Below are positions 50,616 through 59,002 of a DNA stretch of 64,000 bases, one piece after another. The translations under genes and the position numbers were made by a program. Where the stretch lies: contig NZ_JMIR01000004.1 of assembly GCF_000714935.1 (NCBI RefSeq), positions 62,001 to 126,000 of the forward strand. Reading direction: 5' to 3'. How positions within the stretch are numbered: position 1 is the first letter of the stretch; every line of letters starts with the position of its first letter. The notes below the pieces were generated by a model. That model was not told the origin of the DNA. It did no database searches and saw only the letters and a program-made list of their open reading frames with translations. Origin of the DNA: Tumebacillus flagellatus. Lineage in GTDB: Bacteria; Bacillota; Bacilli; Tumebacillales; Tumebacillaceae.

Positions 50616-51312
50616 ACACTTGCAGCAACTCTATCCCGATGCCACGTGCGAACTGATTCACCGCAATCCGTTTGAACTCTTGATTGCGGTCGTTCTCTCC
50701 GCGCAATGCACGGATAAGCTCGTCAACGAAGTGACACCGGGACTTTTTGAAAAATACCCGACCCCGGAAGTCATGGCCGGACTTACGCAAGAGGAAATGG
50801 AAGAGGCGATCCGTCGAATTGGATTGTTCCGAAACAAAGCGAAGAACATCTTGGAGACATGCAGGAGATTGGTGGAGGAGCAGGGAGGGGAAGTGCCTAA
50901 CGACTACGACTACCTCGTCAGTCTGCCAGGCGTCGGCCGCAAAACGGCCAACGTGGTGTTGAGCACGGCGTTTGGCGTGCCGGCGATCGCCGTCGACACG
51001 CATGTCGACCGCCTCTCGCACCGACTCGGCTTGACCAAAGCGACGAACGTGCTCGATACGGAAAAAGACCTGATGCGCAAACTTCCCAAGGAACACTGGA
51101 CGTTCACGCACCATGCTTTGATCCTGCACGGACGCCGCGTCTGTGCCGCGCGCAGCCCGAAGTGCGAACTGTGCCCGCTGCAAGACATTTGCAGCGAGTA
51201 TCAAAAAAACGCAAAGGCCGCCGCCAAAGGTACGAAGAAAACCACCACGAAAGCAACAACAAAAGCAACAACAAAAGCAACAACAAAAGCGTCTACGAGC
51301 GCTTCCAAGTAA
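50584..51312 (+). CDS. nth: endonuclease III with a repetitive Lys/Thr tail
   Basis: Bifunctional DNA glycosylase/AP lyase for oxidised pyrimidines. 242 residues: the helix-hairpin-helix is LPGVGRKTANV with the catalytic Lys near 119 and Asp in VDTHVDR near 138. The 4Fe-4S ligands are in CAARSPKCELCPLQDIC. After residue 215 there is an unusual basic tail (KATTKATTKATTKA) not found in standard Nth, encoded by perfect 12-bp repeats. The ribosome site AGGAG is about 12 bp upstream, within the transporter gene. Confidence 0.93.
   Translation: MKKAEVPMLIEHLQQLYPDATCELIHRNPFELLIAVVLSAQCTDKLVNEVTPGLFEKYPTPEVMAGLTQEEMEEAIRRIGLFRNKAKNILETCRRLVEEQGGEVPNDYDYLVSLPGVGRKTANVVLSTAFGVPAIAVDTHVDRLSHRLGLTKATNVLDTEKDLMRKLPKEHWTFTHHALILHGRRVCAARSPKCELCPLQDICSEYQKNAKAAAKGTKKTTTKATTKATTKATTKASTSASK
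51244..51291 (+). repeat. four 12-bp tandem repeats in the nth tail
   Basis: Four consecutive units close to ACAACAAAAGCA encode TTKA. Copy number is likely to vary by slippage without changing frame. Confidence 0.88.
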
Positions 51313-51378
51313 TCTTCCTCTACACGCTGCAGCGAAAGCGTCGAAGCTCCGCCAAAACGAAGACCTCCTGAGATGTCT

Positions 51379-52128
51379 TCAGCGCGTGCGCTTCGGCGCT
51401 TTCTGTTTTTTCTGGAAAATCATCAGGTATTCGCCGGCATGCAGGGGGACCGGCAAGTGCGAAGACGGGGTGCGGGAGTCGTACAAATTCACGACCGAAA
51501 ATCCGCGGGAGAGAAAGCGATGGACAAATTGGAATCCGAGCGGCATCGTGCGCCCTCGATCCTTGATGTCGCCGATCAGAATCGCGCAGTATCCGTCCGG
51601 CTTCAACACGGTGAACAACTCCGCTGCCACCACCTCAATCGCGCTCAGAAAGTCGCGCGACGAGAGCAACGACAAATCGGCGGAGAGATCTTTCGAAAAT
51701 TTATGAGTGTGCCCGTACGGCGGTTGCGTCACGACGAGGTCGACCGAGTCCGGGCCGAGCAGATCGGCCAAACGGCGGGCGTCGGCGCAGTGCAATTCAC
51801 CGCCTGCGTCTCCGATGCGCTCTCGAACGTCCTCGACCATGTCGGGATTGCAATCCATCCCGACGACGCGGCGGCTCATCCAGATTCCTTCCGCATATAC
51901 GGTGCCGGAACCGAGGAAGCAGTCCAGGACGGTATCGCCCGGGCGGGAATACGTTTGCAACAAATCTCGCACGAGTGCGGGAGAGAACGAAAGGGCGAAG
52001 GTTCCCGGCTCCTCGCGCTGAAGGTGGGGAGCGCTCCATGCTGATGATAGCAAATCGAGCTGCGCCGTCTGGGGGAACGGGCGAGCCGCGCGCACTGAAG
52101 AATGGGAATGGAAAGCGGAAGTAGCCAT
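51379..52128 (-). CDS. DNA methylase-like (N4/N6) methyltransferase
   Basis: 249 residues. SAM-binding motif I is DTVLDCFLGSGTVYAEG, with CNPDMV next (VVGMDCNPDM). The catalytic motif IV reads VTQPPYG, where the usual D/N/S before PPY is Gln. Motif IV changed this way is rare for amino-methyltransferases of DNA and may mean an RNA or protein target. No restriction gene is adjacent. ATG 52128 follows GAGGAG; the extended frame to 52242 is not supported. Confidence 0.75.
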   Translation of the reverse strand: MATSAFHSHSSVRAARPFPQTAQLDLLSSAWSAPHLQREEPGTFALSFSPALVRDLLQTYSRPGDTVLDCFLGSGTVYAEGIWMSRRVVGMDCNPDMVEDVRERIGDAGGELHCADARRLADLLGPDSVDLVVTQPPYGHTHKFSKDLSADLSLLSSRDFLSAIEVVAAELFTVLKPDGYCAILIGDIKDRGRTMPLGFQFVHRFLSRGFSVVNLYDSRTPSSHLPVPLHAGEYLMIFQKKQKAPKRTR

Positions 52129-52271
52129 TGAACCTTCACTCCTCTCAGTCTCTGTAGGTCTATTGTACAAGAGGAGGAGAGATTTGACAAGAACATATGT
52201 TCTGTTTGTTTTCCACCGTGCATTTTCGGTATGCTGATACATGGATAATCAGACTACAGGAGGGAAATTTT

Positions 52272-52628
52272 ATGACTGTGATCTTCATCGAACTCGGCAT
52301 GGGCGTCGACCTGCACGGGCAGGACGCCACGGTGGCCGCCAAGCGCGCCTGCCGCGATGCCATCCAAGAAAACTCCATGCCGGGCCTGCGTTCGATCTTG
52401 CCGGGCAACACGCTTGACAACATGAAAGTGCGCGTGAAACTGGGGGTACCCGTTCCCGCGGAACAAGTGGACATCGAAGAGGTCAAGAAATCGTTCCCCT
52501 ACGGCCAAGTCGAAGTCGAAATCGTGCCGGGCGGTTTGATCTGCTCCAGCGGCGTCGTCCTGCCTGACAAGGGCGACAAAAACGACGAAGTGATCATCGT
52601 CAACGCGGCGGTCGAAGTCGGCTACTAA
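52272..52628 (+). CDS. Lin0512 family protein
   Basis: 118 residues. IELGMGVDLHGQDATVAAKRAC and VEIVPGGLICSSGV match the small Lin0512 family (ring-forming homologues of unknown role). ATG 52272 lies 8 bp after AGGAGGG. Monocistronic. Confidence 0.85.
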   Translation: MTVIFIELGMGVDLHGQDATVAAKRACRDAIQENSMPGLRSILPGNTLDNMKVRVKLGVPVPAEQVDIEEVKKSFPYGQVEVEIVPGGLICSSGVVLPDKGDKNDEVIIVNAAVEVGY

Positions 52629-52681
52629 GTCCAATTGGTTCTGAACGGGTGGATAAGCCCCATATATGCAGGAGCAAGGAA

Positions 52682-52717
52682 TGAGATCACTCTGGTTCAG
52701 AGTGATTTTCATTTTTT
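52682..52717 (+). terminator. Terminator after the Lin0512 gene
   Basis: ATCACTCTG-GTT-CAGAGTGAT followed by TTTTCATTTTTT. Confidence 0.85.
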
Positions 52718-52753
52718 GCCATTCATCAGACGAAAAGGAGACCAACGACACTC

Positions 52754-53362
52754 ATGCCTTGTATGCGTTCCGTTATGACCTTTGCGATCCTGACCTTCTT
52801 GCTTTTGATTTCGATGTGTGTGGAAACACCCGCGCCGAAAGCTTGGGCAGCCCCCGTTCCGAATCAACTTCATCTCGAGGACCGCCAAATCCTCGACCAA
52901 AAACAATCCGTCCGAAGTTCACACGCAGCGCTGTCTTCGCGCTCGCTGGAGCGGCTCCGGCAAGCCCAAGCCCAGAAGCAAAAAATCGGCAAGCGCGTCG
53001 CCGATTCCGCCGCGCATTTCATCGGCACCCCCTACGTTTGGGGCGGCACCGGACCGCAAGGGTTCGACTGCTCCGGATTCACTCAATACATATTGAAACA
53101 AAACGGCATCGAAGTGCCGCGCAATTCCTATGACCAATACAACGTGGGACAAGTGGTTTCCGTTCAAGAGCTCCAACCGGGCGACCTTGTGTTTTTTACA
53201 ACGTACGCGCCGGGGCCGTCTCATCTGGGCATCTATGTCGGCGGCGGCAAATTCGTGCACGCGCTCAATCCTCAAAAGGGCGTGACCACCGGCAACCTCG
53301 ACGCCGATTATTACAAAGCCCGTTTCGTGGGAGCCCGCCGCGTCGTCGGAGCCGCGCTCTAA
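52754..53362 (+). CDS. secreted NlpC/P60 peptidoglycan endopeptidase
   Basis: 202 residues with a signal peptide to about residue 33 (FAILTFLLLISMC, AWAA). The NlpC/P60 domain has catalytic Cys in FDCSGFTQYIL, His in SHLGIYVGGGKFVHA and polar third residue His. It cuts gamma-D-glutamyl peptide bonds in wall peptide. No LysM or SH3 domain is present; the linker region about 35-75 is Gln/Arg-rich. The start has AAAAGGAG about 13 bp upstream, and an in-frame ATG at 52763 is an alternative. Confidence 0.88.
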   Translation: MPCMRSVMTFAILTFLLLISMCVETPAPKAWAAPVPNQLHLEDRQILDQKQSVRSSHAALSSRSLERLRQAQAQKQKIGKRVADSAAHFIGTPYVWGGTGPQGFDCSGFTQYILKQNGIEVPRNSYDQYNVGQVVSVQELQPGDLVFFTTYAPGPSHLGIYVGGGKFVHALNPQKGVTTGNLDADYYKARFVGARRVVGAAL

Positions 53363-53434
53363 GCCGCTCGATTGACACAGAAGGAAAAACATGCCACGAT
53401 AAACCTTGACATTGAAAAGTAGGAGATGGTTGTC

Positions 53435-54373
53435 GTGAAAGTGTTTCACAACATCTCGGAATTGATTGGCAACACGCCGGTCGTCAAGCTGAACCGGCTC
53501 GTGACGGCCGAGATGGCGGACGTCTATGTCAAGTTGGAGATGTTCAACCCGAGCCGCAGCGTCAAGGATCGGGCAGCCTCCAATATGATAGCGGAAGCAG
53601 AGCGCATGGGGCTGTTGAAGCCAGGCTCCACGATCATTGAGCCGACTTCCGGCAACACCGGCATCGGACTGGCGATGGTCGGAGCCTCCAAGGGCTACCG
53701 AGTGACTCTCGTCATGCCGGACACTTGCACCAAGGAACGCATCGCGATTCTCAAAGCGTACGGCGCCGAAGTCGAACTCTCGCCGGGGCCGCAGCGCATG
53801 AACGGCGCGGTCGCCGTGGCGAACCGGTTGGCGTCCGAGATTCCCGGCTCGTTTCTTCCGATGCAGTTTGAAAACCTGCACAACCCCGACGTGCATCGCC
53901 GCACGACGGCGCAAGAGATCTTCCGCCAGATGGAGGGTCGTCTCGACGCGTTCGTCGCGACGGCAGGCACAGGCGGGACGGTCACGGGAACGGGGGAGAC
54001 GCTCAAAGAACTGATCCCCGGCCTTAACGTGTACGTCGTCGAGCCGGAGACGTCAGCCGTGCTCTCCGGCGAACCGGCAGGCTCGCATAAAATCGTCGGG
54101 ACAAGCCCCGGCTTCATTCCGAAGATTCTCAACCAGAACGTGTACGATGAAATCTTCAAGATATCCGATCAGAACGCACAGGAAACCACTCGCCGCTTGG
54201 CGCGCGAGGAAGGCATCCTCGTCGGCACTTCGTCGGGCGCGTCGGTGCATACTGCTTTGCAAGTCGCCAAGCGTCTCGGACCGGGGCATCGCGTGCTTTG
54301 CATCGCTCCGGATACCGGCGAGCGCTACTTGACATCCGATCTGTTCCACACCGATTCAGACAAGGAGTGTTAA
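53435..54373 (+). CDS. cysK: cysteine synthase (O-acetylserine sulfhydrylase)
   Basis: 312 residues. PLP-dependent addition of sulfide to O-acetylserine. The PLP Lys44 is in SRSVKDRAASNM, the phosphate-binding loop is GTGGTVTGTGE, and TSGNTGIGLA is the substrate loop. GTG 53435 lies 9 bp after AGGAG; the ATG at 53426 overlaps the site. It is co-transcribed with a rhodanese and an SDR gene 3 bp and 0 bp apart. A TTGACA at 53372 is a possible -35. Confidence 0.93.
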   Translation: MKVFHNISELIGNTPVVKLNRLVTAEMADVYVKLEMFNPSRSVKDRAASNMIAEAERMGLLKPGSTIIEPTSGNTGIGLAMVGASKGYRVTLVMPDTCTKERIAILKAYGAEVELSPGPQRMNGAVAVANRLASEIPGSFLPMQFENLHNPDVHRRTTAQEIFRQMEGRLDAFVATAGTGGTVTGTGETLKELIPGLNVYVVEPETSAVLSGEPAGSHKIVGTSPGFIPKILNQNVYDEIFKISDQNAQETTRRLAREEGILVGTSSGASVHTALQVAKRLGPGHRVLCIAPDTGERYLTSDLFHTDSDKEC

Positions 54374-54376
54374 CAC

Positions 54377-54712
54377 ATGCCGCACAACATCGAAGGCATC
54401 CAGCAATTTACCGCCGAAGAAGTCAAAAAAATCATCGAAGACCCGAAGGACATCGTGATCCTCGACGTCCGTGAACCGGAAGAGTACAACGCCGGCCACA
54501 TCCCGGGCGTGCCGCTCGTTCCGATGCACACCATTCCTTCCAAACTGAACGAACTCGACAAGGACAAGGAATACCTTTTTATCTGCCGCAGCGGCAACCG
54601 CAGCCATCAAGTTGCCCGCTTCTTGAAGCAAAACGGCTTTGAGAAAGTCAACAACTTCAACGGCGGCATGCTTTCGTGGACAGAGCCGGTCAAAACCGGC
54701 ATGGAGGAGTAG
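54377..54712 (+). CDS. rhodanese-like sulfurtransferase
   Basis: 111 residues, a single rhodanese domain. Start VILDVREPEEYNAGHIPG is the conserved first motif, and the catalytic Cys70 is in ICRSGNRSHQVA. It transfers sulfane sulfur; its place after cysK points to sulfur handling. It abuts the SDR gene directly. Confidence 0.9.
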   Translation: MPHNIEGIQQFTAEEVKKIIEDPKDIVILDVREPEEYNAGHIPGVPLVPMHTIPSKLNELDKDKEYLFICRSGNRSHQVARFLKQNGFEKVNNFNGGMLSWTEPVKTGMEE

Positions 54713-55492
54713 ATGTCCGTCTCTCTGCGCGACCGGATCGTGTTGATCACAGGCGCTTCCAGCGGAATCGGCCGCGTGGCGGCGCTCAAGTTTGCTCAAG
54801 CCGGCGCGATTCCCATCCTGACAGCCCGCACGGTGGACAAGTTGCTGGAAGCAGCGGCGGAGATTCGGGAGACGTACGGCATCGAAGCGCCGGTCTTTGC
54901 GCTGGACGTGCATTCCGATCAGCAGGTGCAACGCGTGGTGTCGGAAGTGCTCGACCGCTTTGGACACATCGACATCCTCTTGAACAACGCCGGCTACGGT
55001 CTCTTTGAAAAAACGATCGACCTGAGCGTGGAAGAAATCGTCGACATGATGGACGTCAACTATTTCGGCCTCGTGCGGATGACCAAAGCGGTGCTGCCCT
55101 CGATGCTTACGCGCCGCAGCGGTCAGATCATCAACCTCGCGTCTTTGGCGAGCTTCTTCGCCACGCCGACGCACGGGGTGTATGCCGCCACGAAATTTGC
55201 GGTGCAGGGCTTCTCGGAAGGGTTGCGCTATGAACTGCACGGCACAGGCGTTGCGCTTTCGACGGTCAACCCCGGCCCGGTGGACACGCCGTTTTTTGAC
55301 CGGGCGGACCGCACCAAGCTGCCGAAAGTGGCTTCGAAGTTTCTCAGCGCGGATGCGGTTGCCGACGCGGTGCTGCGAGCAGCCCGCGAGCGCAAGCCGA
55401 TGTACGTGCTGCCGCGCATCGGGCGCATCGGGATCGCTTTTCGACACCTCTTCCCGTGGGTGTATGACAAAGTGATGTTGTCAAACTCCTGA
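54713..55492 (+). CDS. short-chain dehydrogenase/reductase
   Basis: 259 residues of a classical SDR: TGASSGIG near 14-21, NNAG near 91, catalytic Ser in NLASLASFF and Tyr156/Lys160 in YAATKF. It is NAD(P)-dependent; the substrate is unknown. The ATG directly follows the rhodanese stop with GGAGG inside that gene. The promoter of the ABC-F leader overlaps its final codons. Confidence 0.9.
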   Translation: MSVSLRDRIVLITGASSGIGRVAALKFAQAGAIPILTARTVDKLLEAAAEIRETYGIEAPVFALDVHSDQQVQRVVSEVLDRFGHIDILLNNAGYGLFEKTIDLSVEEIVDMMDVNYFGLVRMTKAVLPSMLTRRSGQIINLASLASFFATPTHGVYAATKFAVQGFSEGLRYELHGTGVALSTVNPGPVDTPFFDRADRTKLPKVASKFLSADAVADAVLRAARERKPMYVLPRIGRIGIAFRHLFPWVYDKVMLSNS

Positions 55493-55506
55493 GTTTTGCA
55501 TATACT
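55478..55506 (+). promoter_or_regulatory. Promoter of the ABC-F leader
   Basis: TTGTCA at 55478-55483 and TATACT at 55501-55506 are spaced 17 bp. The spacer carries a TG upstream of the -10 (extended -10 character). It overlaps the end of the SDR gene and precedes a long leader. Confidence 0.65.
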
Positions 55507-55542
55507 GGAAGTACTACATTTCAAGGAGAGTGAGAGGGACCT

Positions 55543-55581
55543 ATGTTTACGACCGTTGTTCTTGCAGTGGATTTGGCTTGA
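55543..55581 (+). CDS. 12-residue leader peptide upstream of the ABC-F gene
   Basis: ATG 55543 with GAGAGGG at 5 bp and AAGGAG further up. It encodes MFTTVVLAVDLA and a stop, about 35 nt after the predicted transcription start. Position before a strong hairpin and an ABC-F gene fits ribosome-stalling attenuation leaders. Confidence 0.5.
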   Translation: MFTTVVLAVDLA

Positions 55582-55693
55582 GACAGGTGAAGTCTGCCCT
55601 TTTTCACCCGTTACGCCAACTGCAAGCACAGCGGAAGCAAACCCCCTTTTCACGACTCGACCGGAGTCTGTCTTCTTAGGTTGTCTTCGTAAG

Positions 55694-55734
55694 GAGAGGC
55701 AGGGCGTTTCTTTCGCCCTGCCTCTCTTTGTTGT
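55694..55734 (+). terminator. Attenuator-like hairpin in the ABC-F leader
   Basis: 13-bp perfect stem GAGAGGCAGGGCG/CGCCCTGCCTCTC with a TTTCTTT loop, then TTTGTTGT, located 74 bp before the ABC-F start. CTTCTTA (55673-55679) can pair with TAAGGAG (55690-55696), overlapping the stem base, and could act as an alternative fold. Confidence 0.7.
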
Positions 55735-55807
55735 ACCTTCCAGGGGAAGTATGCTGTGCCTTGCAGCGCGTGAATGGGATCTCAAACCACTTGAGGAGGA
55801 TTCCATC

Positions 55808-57370
55808 ATGAGCATCTTGCATGTAGAAAACGTCACCCATTCGTTCGGGGACAAAACCATATTCCGCGATTTAGAGTTCCGTCTGTTGCCGCGCGAGCGC
55901 GTCGGGTTGATCGGCCCGAACGGAGCAGGAAAATCCACGTTGATTCGCATCTTGAGCGGCGAGGTCTTGCCGGACAACGGCACGCTCACCTGGCTGTCCG
56001 GGCTCAAAGTCGGACACCTGCAACAGCACATCGACCTTCAGGCGGGGCAAACCTTGCGCGGGTTTCTGCGCACCGCGTTCGCTGAACTGTACGCGCTGGA
56101 AGAAGAAATGACTTGTTTGACGCAAAAAATGGCCGAGGACGCTTCCGACCTCGACTCCATCTTGAACCGCTACGCAACTCTCCAAGAGACGCTCGACCAC
56201 CACGATTTTTACTCGCTGGAAGCAAAAATCGAAGAGGTGGCGCGCGGTCTCGGCTTGCATCAACTTGGCTTTGACACGCTCGTGAATCAACTGAGCGGCG
56301 GCCAGCGCACCAAACTCCTGCTGGCGAAATTGCTGCTGCAAACACCGCAAGTGCTGTTGATCGACGAGCCGACCAACTACCTCGACACAGAACACATCGA
56401 ATGGTTGCAAGGATATCTGCGCAACTACCCGCACGCGTTCATCTTGATCTCGCACGACACGCACTTTCTCAACGAGGTTGTCAACATCATCTACCACCTC
56501 GAACACCAGCGTCTGACGCGCTATGTCGGCAACTACAACCAATTCGTGCAACTGGCGGAACTGCGCCGCACACAAGCGCTGCAAGCCTACAACCAACAAC
56601 AGCGCGAAATTCAAAAACTCGAAACCTACATCGCCAAAAACAAAGTCCGCACGTCCACCGCCAAGCAAGCGAAGAGCCGGGAGAAGCGCTTGGAAAAAAT
56701 CGACCGCCTCGAACGCCCGTCCGGTCAGCCCAAGCCGCTGTTCAAGTTCCAAGTCGCCGTCGATCCGACCAGCGTCGTGCTGGAAACCAACGGTCTCTCC
56801 GTCGGGTATGAAAAAACCAACGCCCTGCTCCCGCCGCTCTCGCTGACGCTCAAACGCGGGGCGAAAGTCGCGCTCGTCGGCTACAACGGCATCGGCAAAA
56901 CCACCAGCCTCAAGACCCTGCTCGGTCTGCTGCCGTCTCTGGACGGCCGCGTCCGCTACGGCGAGCGGGTGATGCCGGCGTACTTCGCCCAAGAAGTTGA
57001 GTTCAAAGCCGGCCATTCCGCACTGGAAGAAGTGTGGCGATCCTTCCCGAAGTTCACGCAAAAAGAGATCCGTCAAGCGCTGGCCCGCTGCGGATTGAAA
57101 GCCGAGCACATCCTCCAACCCCTGTCCACGCTTTCCGGCGGGGAGCAGACCAAAGTGCGGTTGTGCAAACTGATCCTCCAAGACAGCAATTGGCTCGTGC
57201 TCGACGAGCCGACCAACCATCTCGATTTGCAAGCCAAAGAAGCGCTGAAGGAGGCGCTGACCGCGTACCCCGGCACCGTCCTGCTCGTCACCCATGAGCC
57301 CGAATTCTACGAGGGCTGGGTGACGGAGGTCTGGGACGTGCAGGCGTGGCGCGATCGGGCCTCCTTCTAG
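55808..57370 (+). CDS. ABC-F ATPase (ribosome-protection-type)
   Basis: 520 residues, two ATPase domains without membrane segments. Domain 1: GPNGAGKSTL, LSGGQRTKLLLAK, LLIDEPTNYLD. Domain 2: GYNGIGKTTSL, LSGGEQTKVRLCK, LVLDEPTNHLD. The domain linker (about 250-310, Gln/Lys/Arg-rich, YNQQQREIQKLETYIAKNK) is the P-site tRNA interaction motif. ABC-F proteins act on the ribosome in translation or antibiotic resistance. ATG 55808 lies 8 bp after GAGGAGG; a longer frame to 55496 crosses the leader hairpin and is rejected. Leader peptide and attenuator suggest antibiotic-induced expression, as for vmlR-type genes (inference). Confidence 0.88.
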   Translation: MSILHVENVTHSFGDKTIFRDLEFRLLPRERVGLIGPNGAGKSTLIRILSGEVLPDNGTLTWLSGLKVGHLQQHIDLQAGQTLRGFLRTAFAELYALEEEMTCLTQKMAEDASDLDSILNRYATLQETLDHHDFYSLEAKIEEVARGLGLHQLGFDTLVNQLSGGQRTKLLLAKLLLQTPQVLLIDEPTNYLDTEHIEWLQGYLRNYPHAFILISHDTHFLNEVVNIIYHLEHQRLTRYVGNYNQFVQLAELRRTQALQAYNQQQREIQKLETYIAKNKVRTSTAKQAKSREKRLEKIDRLERPSGQPKPLFKFQVAVDPTSVVLETNGLSVGYEKTNALLPPLSLTLKRGAKVALVGYNGIGKTTSLKTLLGLLPSLDGRVRYGERVMPAYFAQEVEFKAGHSALEEVWRSFPKFTQKEIRQALARCGLKAEHILQPLSTLSGGEQTKVRLCKLILQDSNWLVLDEPTNHLDLQAKEALKEALTAYPGTVLLVTHEPEFYEGWVTEVWDVQAWRDRASF

Positions 57371-57747
57371 GGCACGAACGGCTGGTTGTGGTTGTCGGGG
57401 TTGAGGTGCTTTTCGAGGAAGAACAGTTGACGCGGGCTTCCTTCAAACACTTTACGCAAAATCAACAGCATTTCGTCGATGACCAGATCGAACTCTTGAC
57501 GAAATGAGTCGGTCAGGTCGGTGATCCGGACGTTGTGGTCGCGAAACTCCACGCCTTCCTCCAAATCCTGATAAGGGAATTTGTTGATCGCGTTGCGCAG
57601 GAAATTGTAGCGCGAGTCGGCGGAGTAGAGCGTGTGGTTGCCCAAGTTGTCGATGAACAACACGCCCTCCGGCTTGTGGTAGTAATCGTCCGGGTCCTCG
57701 ACACCGACGAGGTAGACATGGGTGATGTGGGTGCGTTGTCGCTTCAT
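57367..57747 (-). CDS. small soluble protein, function unknown
   Basis: 126 residues beginning MKRQRTHITHVYLVGVED. An alternating beta/alpha pattern is seen (GVLFIDNLGNHTLYSAD, later DEMLLILRKVFEG) without a recognised motif. ATG 57747 lies 6 bp after GAGGAG; the longer frame to 57780 lacks a site. It overlaps the ABC-F stop convergently by 4 bp. Confidence 0.72.
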   Translation of the reverse strand: MKRQRTHITHVYLVGVEDPDDYYHKPEGVLFIDNLGNHTLYSADSRYNFLRNAINKFPYQDLEEGVEFRDHNVRITDLTDSFRQEFDLVIDEMLLILRKVFEGSPRQLFFLEKHLNPDNHNQPFVP

Positions 57748-57804
57748 GCAAGACTCCTCGATTGTTTTTGTGAATGACAAGTCAATTCGTGATTCAAGAG
57801 TTCG

Positions 57805-57857
57805 TTGACTTTTTTTGCTAAGCGAGATAAAATGTGAGACAAAGGTGTCACCTTTTT
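57805..57857 (+). promoter_or_regulatory. csp promoter and 5-prime UTR hairpin
   Basis: TTGACT (57805-57810) and TAAAAT (57828-57833) are spaced 17 bp. At the predicted 5-prime end of the mRNA lies AAAGGTG-T-CACCTTT followed by TT (57841-57857), a short hairpin that may stabilise the message or affect early elongation. Confidence 0.65.
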
Positions 57858-57881
57858 AATGTACCGTTAGGAGGCTTCCCA

Positions 57882-58079
57882 ATGCAAGGTAAAGTCAAGT
57901 GGTTCAACGCAGAAAAAGGCTATGGTTTCATCGAGCGTGAAGACGGTGGCGACGTATTCGTACACTTCTCCGCAATCCAAGCAGACGGTTTCAAAACCCT
58001 CGAAGAAGGCCAAGAAGTATCCTTCGACATCGTTGAAGGCGCTCGTGGCCCGCAAGCTGCGAACGTCACCAAGCTGTAA
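57882..58079 (+). CDS. cold shock protein
   Basis: 65 residues, complete CspA/CspB fold: [16 protein letters not shown] (RNP1), DVFVHFSAI (RNP2) and [10 protein letters not shown] at the end. It is a single-stranded nucleic-acid binding RNA chaperone. ATG 57882 follows TTAGGAGG. Monocistronic with its own promoter and terminator. Confidence 0.95.
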   Translation: MQGKVKWFNAEKGYGFIEREDGGDVFVHFSAIQADGFKTLEEGQEVSFDIVEGARGPQAANVTKL

Positions 58080-58107
58080 GAACTACAGATTGTTGGACCC
58101 CGCAGTG

Positions 58108-58141
58108 TAAAGTCCTGGGAACTCAATCCTGGGACTTTTTT
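58108..58141 (+). terminator. Terminator after csp
   Basis: AAGTCCTGGGA and TCCTGGGACTT arms pair with two wobbles and run into TTTT. Confidence 0.8.
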
Positions 58142-58222
58142 GTTGTGTCGAGAATACCATAGGCATACGCAGGGCAGTCACAGCCCATACTACGGAAAAA
58201 ACGACCGACGGGGGTGGCCCAG

Positions 58223-58798
58223 ATGAACCGCGCGATGCTCGCTTGCTGGCGACTGGGAGACACAGTGTACAGACGTCTGCGGCACTTTGACTTTGAAGAC
58301 CTCGACGGTACCAACATTTTTCGCATCCGCATCCGTCATTATGCCGGACCGGCCTTCGACCTTCCGGGCGGAGATGTCGTACAGGATGGAGATTGGGTTG
58401 GATTTCTGCACTTTTACAACATGAGATTGCAAGGGATTTTGCAAAACATCCAATCGGAAAACCGCCGCGTGCTGCTCGTGGCGCGGGAAGTGAAGCGCTC
58501 GTTGCCGGAGCTCGCGGAGTTTCTGCGCAAACACCCGCGCGGCGAAAGGATCAAAGCGCTGATGGGCGTCACGCTGCTCAACCGCGGCGTGGAACCGTTC
58601 GGCTTCACCGTGATGAACGTGCCGGACACGGCGTGGTTTCGGTTTAAGAACTGGTACATGCGGCTGATGATGGCATTCTGCCATCCCGACGGCTTCAGGC
58701 GGCTCTCGCGGCGCGACGAGGCGATGTGCATCAAGCGGGTCGTGATGCCCGCCGACGAGTTGTTCTTCCGCTATGGAGCGAATTGTAAGGAACAGTAG
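58223..58798 (+). CDS. YkoP-like protein
   Basis: 191 residues. NIFRIRIRHYAGPAFDLPGG and GDWVGFLHFYNMRL, then GVTLLNRGVEPFGF, are reminiscent of YkoP (also found as a C-terminal domain of polysaccharide deacetylases). No membrane segment and no known activity. ATG 58223 follows GGGGGTGG; a GTG at 58214 is inside that site. It lies 205 bp before the PBP gene. Confidence 0.7.
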   Translation: MNRAMLACWRLGDTVYRRLRHFDFEDLDGTNIFRIRIRHYAGPAFDLPGGDVVQDGDWVGFLHFYNMRLQGILQNIQSENRRVLLVAREVKRSLPELAEFLRKHPRGERIKALMGVTLLNRGVEPFGFTVMNVPDTAWFRFKNWYMRLMMAFCHPDGFRRLSRRDEAMCIKRVVMPADELFFRYGANCKEQ

Positions 58799-58828
58799 TC
58801 TGAAAATTACATGAATAACGCGAACTGA

Positions 58829-58877
58829 AACCCTTCCCGCCGGATGACGTCTAATACAGTGGGAAGGGTTATTTTTT
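58829..58877 (+). terminator. Terminator
   Basis: AACCCTTCCC and GGGAAGGGTT perfect 10-bp arms with a 22-nt loop, followed by ATTTTTT. Confidence 0.85.
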
Positions 58878-59002
58878 GTCCAGAGAGACAGAAAACAGCC
58901 CTCGCGCACGAATAGAAGTAAGAAGCGTCCTGATCCCGTGCGAATTCCAAGTTGTGCGGATACTGGTGAGAAGAGTAGAATGTTGCAAAAGAGGTGATAG
59001 TC

